From Stutzerimonas stutzeri (GTDB taxonomy: Bacteria; Pseudomonadota; Gammaproteobacteria; Pseudomonadales; Pseudomonadaceae), in assembly GCF_024448715.1 (NCBI RefSeq), contig NZ_JAMOHZ010000001.1, positions 682,001 to 746,000 of the forward strand: a DNA stretch of 64,000 nt, given 5' to 3'. This document shows positions 61,200 through 64,000 of the stretch, in pieces. The notes beneath the pieces were generated by a model. The model had not been told where the DNA came from. It worked only from the letters and a program-made list of their open reading frames with translations, and searched no databases. Made by a program: the position numbers and the translations under genes. The stretch's first letter is position 1, and each line of letters begins with the position of its first letter.

Positions 61200-63602
61200 T
61201 CAATCGCGGATGGGAGGCGGCGCGAGCACTTCGCGCGAGCCGTTGGTATTCATGGATGTCACAACGCCGGCCATTTCCATGGATTCGATCATGCGGGCGG
61301 CGCGGTTGTAGCCGATCTTCAGCTTGCGCTGCACGGCGGAAATCGACGCACGACGGCTTTCGGTTACGAAGCGAACTGCCTCGTCGTACAGCGGATCGTC
61401 CTCGCTGTCTTCGCCGCTTCCGCCGTCACCACCACCATCAAAGCTGCTACCGGACTCTTCGGCGCCGACTAGAATCTCCTCAATGTAATCTGGGGCACCT
61501 CGCGCCTTCCAGGCCTCGACTACGCGGTGCACTTCGTCATCCGAGACGAAGGCGCCATGTACGCGGATCGGCAATCCAGTGCCCGGAGGCAAATAGAGCA
61601 TGTCGCCATGGCCGAGCAGTTGCTCAGCGCCGCCCTGGTCGAGAATGGTGCGTGAGTCGATTTTGCTCGATACCTGGAACGCCATACGGGTCGGAATGTT
61701 GGCTTTGATCAAACCAGTAATCACGTCAACCGATGGTCGCTGGGTGGCCAGGATCAAATGGATCCCTGCCGCTCGAGCCTTTTGTGCGATGCGCGCGATC
61801 AGCTCTTCAACTTTTTTGCCGACGATCATCATCATGTCGGCGAATTCGTCCACCACCACGACAATGGTCGGCAGCTTCTTCAACAGCGGCGCCTCGTCCT
61901 CCATGCTTTCGCGACGATACAGCGGATCGGTAAGCGGCGTCCCGGCCTCCTCCGCTTCCTTGACCTTACGGTTGAAGCCAGCCAGGTTGCGCACACCCAT
62001 GGCAGCCATCAGCTTATAGCGGCGCTCCATCTCGGCGACGCTCCAACGCAACGCGTTGGCTGCCTCTTTCATGTCGGTCACAACCGGACAGAGCAGATGC
62101 GGAATGCCTTCGTAGATCGACAGCTCGAGCATCTTTGGGTCGATCATGATCAGCCGCGCATCTTCTGGTGTGGACTTGAACAGGATGGACAGGATCATCG
62201 CGTTCACGCCAACCGATTTACCCGAGCCGGTGGTACCTGCGACCAGCAGGTGCGGCATCTTCGCGAGGTCGGCGATCACCGGTTTACCGCCGATATCATG
62301 ACCAAGCGCGATGGTTACCGGCGACTTGGCATCGTCATAAGGCGCAGACGAAAGGACTTCCGAGAACCGCACGATCTGCCGGTCCTCATTGGGAATCTCG
62401 ATGCCGACCGTCGTCTTGCCGGGGATGACTTCGACGACGCGCACACTGATCACCGCCAGCGAGCGCGCCAAGTCCTTGGCAAGGTTTGAGATGCGACTGA
62501 CCTTGACGCCAGCCGCCGGCTGGATTTCGAAGCGAGTAATCACCGGGCCGGGATGTACGGACTCGACGATGACTTCGACGCCAAACTCCTTCAGCTTGAT
62601 TTCGAGCAACCGCGACATGGCTTCCAGCGATTCGGGCGAATATTGCTTCTGCTGCTTTTCGGCGACGTCTAGCAACGAAAGTGGTGGCACACTGCCTTCG
62701 ATTAGCGGATCGACGAACAGGTTGGCCTGCTTTTCCTTCAGCGCTCGCTTACTCTGTTCAACCGGCTTTGGCGGTGCCGCTGGCTCAATCATCGGTGCCG
62801 GGCGCTTGTCGCGCTCGCTCATATGCTTGCTCAGGGATTCTTCGCGCTCGAGCAAGCGCTCCCTCACCTTTGCACGCTCACGTCGATCAGAGAGCGAACC
62901 TGCCACATCATTGACTACGTCGTCGGCTTCGCGGAGTTGCGCGACTATCTGCTTGCGTTCGTTACGGGCCGACCACCAACGACTGAAGAAGCTCTGGATC
63001 AGCTCGATCAGGTCGAGCGTAATCTTGCCGGTCAGGTCCATCACCTTGAACCAGGAAAGGTCAGTGAATACCGTCAGGCCGAACAGAAAGAACGCGAGCA
63101 GCAGCAATGTACTGCCCTGCACGTTGAGTGCAGCTTCGGCGAGCTGACCAAGACTCTCACCCAGCGCACCGCCAGCCGAAGCAGGCAGATTGTTGGCGAA
63201 CTGGAAATGTATATAGGCCAGCGCGGAGCCGGAGAGAATTAGAAATACGAGCCCGATCAATCGCCAGGAAAATAGCCAGCCGTTCCATGTCCAGGGCTGA
63301 TGACGGGCACGAAACACCTGCCAGGTCTTGATACCCAGTAGCAACGGAAACAGAAACGCAAAATACCCGAGCACCATGAACAGGACATCGGCGAACCAGG
63401 CCCCAGCACGACCGGCGGCGTTCTGTACCTGCTGAACGTTGCTGGTATGGGTCCAGCCGGGATCGGTCGGATCGTAGGTTAGCAATGCCATCCAGAGATA
63501 CGCGCACAATGCACCGAGTGCGATCAAGGCACCCTCTTTGAGACGGTACTGCAATTGCTGCCGCCAGACGGACGCTGGCGCGGTAGAGGAGGTATTCTTC
63601 AA
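61200..63602 (-). CDS. ftsK: DNA translocase FtsK
   Basis: 800 residues. Four N-terminal transmembrane helices (about 25-190), a short linker, then the RecA-like motor with Walker [17 protein letters not shown] and Walker [16 protein letters not shown]-terminal winged-helix gamma domain reads [20 protein letters not shown]. Anchors at the septum, pumps DNA toward dif guided by KOPS, and activates XerCD. The linker is shorter than in E. coli, as in other pseudomonads. Confidence 0.96.
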   Translation of the reverse strand: MKNTSSTAPASVWRQQLQYRLKEGALIALGALCAYLWMALLTYDPTDPGWTHTSNVQQVQNAAGRAGAWFADVLFMVLGYFAFLFPLLLGIKTWQVFRARHQPWTWNGWLFSWRLIGLVFLILSGSALAYIHFQFANNLPASAGGALGESLGQLAEAALNVQGSTLLLLAFFLFGLTVFTDLSWFKVMDLTGKITLDLIELIQSFFSRWWSARNERKQIVAQLREADDVVNDVAGSLSDRRERAKVRERLLEREESLSKHMSERDKRPAPMIEPAAPPKPVEQSKRALKEKQANLFVDPLIEGSVPPLSLLDVAEKQQKQYSPESLEAMSRLLEIKLKEFGVEVIVESVHPGPVITRFEIQPAAGVKVSRISNLAKDLARSLAVISVRVVEVIPGKTTVGIEIPNEDRQIVRFSEVLSSAPYDDAKSPVTIALGHDIGGKPVIADLAKMPHLLVAGTTGSGKSVGVNAMILSILFKSTPEDARLIMIDPKMLELSIYEGIPHLLCPVVTDMKEAANALRWSVAEMERRYKLMAAMGVRNLAGFNRKVKEAEEAGTPLTDPLYRRESMEDEAPLLKKLPTIVVVVDEFADMMMIVGKKVEELIARIAQKARAAGIHLILATQRPSVDVITGLIKANIPTRMAFQVSSKIDSRTILDQGGAEQLLGHGDMLYLPPGTGLPIRVHGAFVSDDEVHRVVEAWKARGAPDYIEEILVGAEESGSSFDGGGDGGSGEDSEDDPLYDEAVRFVTESRRASISAVQRKLKIGYNRAARMIESMEMAGVVTSMNTNGSREVLAPPPIRD

Positions 63603-63806
63603 AACGCTTTATTTCCTGCGCCAGCGGCGCGCTCTATGAACCGTAGTCAGCTTGAATCTGGGCATTGTACGGGTTTGTCGATTCGATGGCATGCCGGTTC
63701 CGTGCCGGCTTGGGCTTTTCTCAATGCTTCGGTGTAGCATAAACGCCAGTTTTTTCAGCGTGGCTCGACTGGAGCACGCTTCTCTATTGGCAACAAAGGC
63801 TTATGA

Positions 63807-64000
<194 letters not shown>

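Overview
The window looks like a high-GC gammaproteobacterial chromosome of the Pseudomonas/Stutzerimonas type. The right flank has the pseudomonad core order trxB / ftsK-lolA-rarA-crcB-serS-cysG facing yccA-tusDCBE. This assignment rests on gene order and protein resemblance; no search was run.

Layout. (1) 1-6598, minus strand: an alternative complex III operon, actABCDEF, with actF cut by the window edge. It encodes a membrane quinol oxidase with a pentaheme cytochrome, an iron-sulfur subunit and two NrfD-like subunits. A good sigma70-type promoter lies at 6832-6860, and the leader carries six tandem heptamers. (2) 6908-14938: accessory chromosomal genes. These are a KGG-repeat stress protein, an MFS and a DMT exporter, an IS3-type transposase scrap, a chemotaxis receptor, and a pirin/DoxX pair divergent from a LysR regulator. 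(3) About 14845-51320: a complete-looking Mu-like transposable prophage that appears to have entered the last codons of the lysR gene. It has a CI-type repressor, Ner, MuA and MuB, then about 15 small early genes, GemA and Mor. The late genes follow: lysis (endolysin, holin-like, Rz/Rz1), head, contractile tail, fibre, and finally a DNA adenine methylase. Cargo genes sit at several junctions. (4) 51425-64000: tRNA-Ser(UGA), yccA, the tusDCBE tRNA-thiolation operon, ybiB, a glutathionyl-hydroquinone reductase, and the minus-strand block cysG, serS, crcB, rarA, lolA, ftsK. The start of trxB is at the right edge.

The most unusual signals are RNA-level and lie in the prophage. Two type II hammerhead ribozyme motifs (21959-22015 and 23114-23177) have every core nucleotide intact and compensating stem III differences. 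Each sits exactly between the stop codon of one early gene and the Shine-Dalgarno of the next. Two late-operon leaders share an 11-base motif placed 53 bases before the ATG and a hairpin that ends on the start codon, with no Shine-Dalgarno. They stand where Mu has its lysis and protease late promoters. There is also a canonical -1 frameshift site (GGGAAAC) in the tail chaperone gene, an in-frame internal scaffold start in the protease gene, and an Rz1 gene nested inside Rz. A two-gene low-GC cargo cassette at 33042-34350 (membrane/coiled-coil/winged-helix protein plus an uncharacterised partner) is the best candidate for an undescribed phage-borne function.
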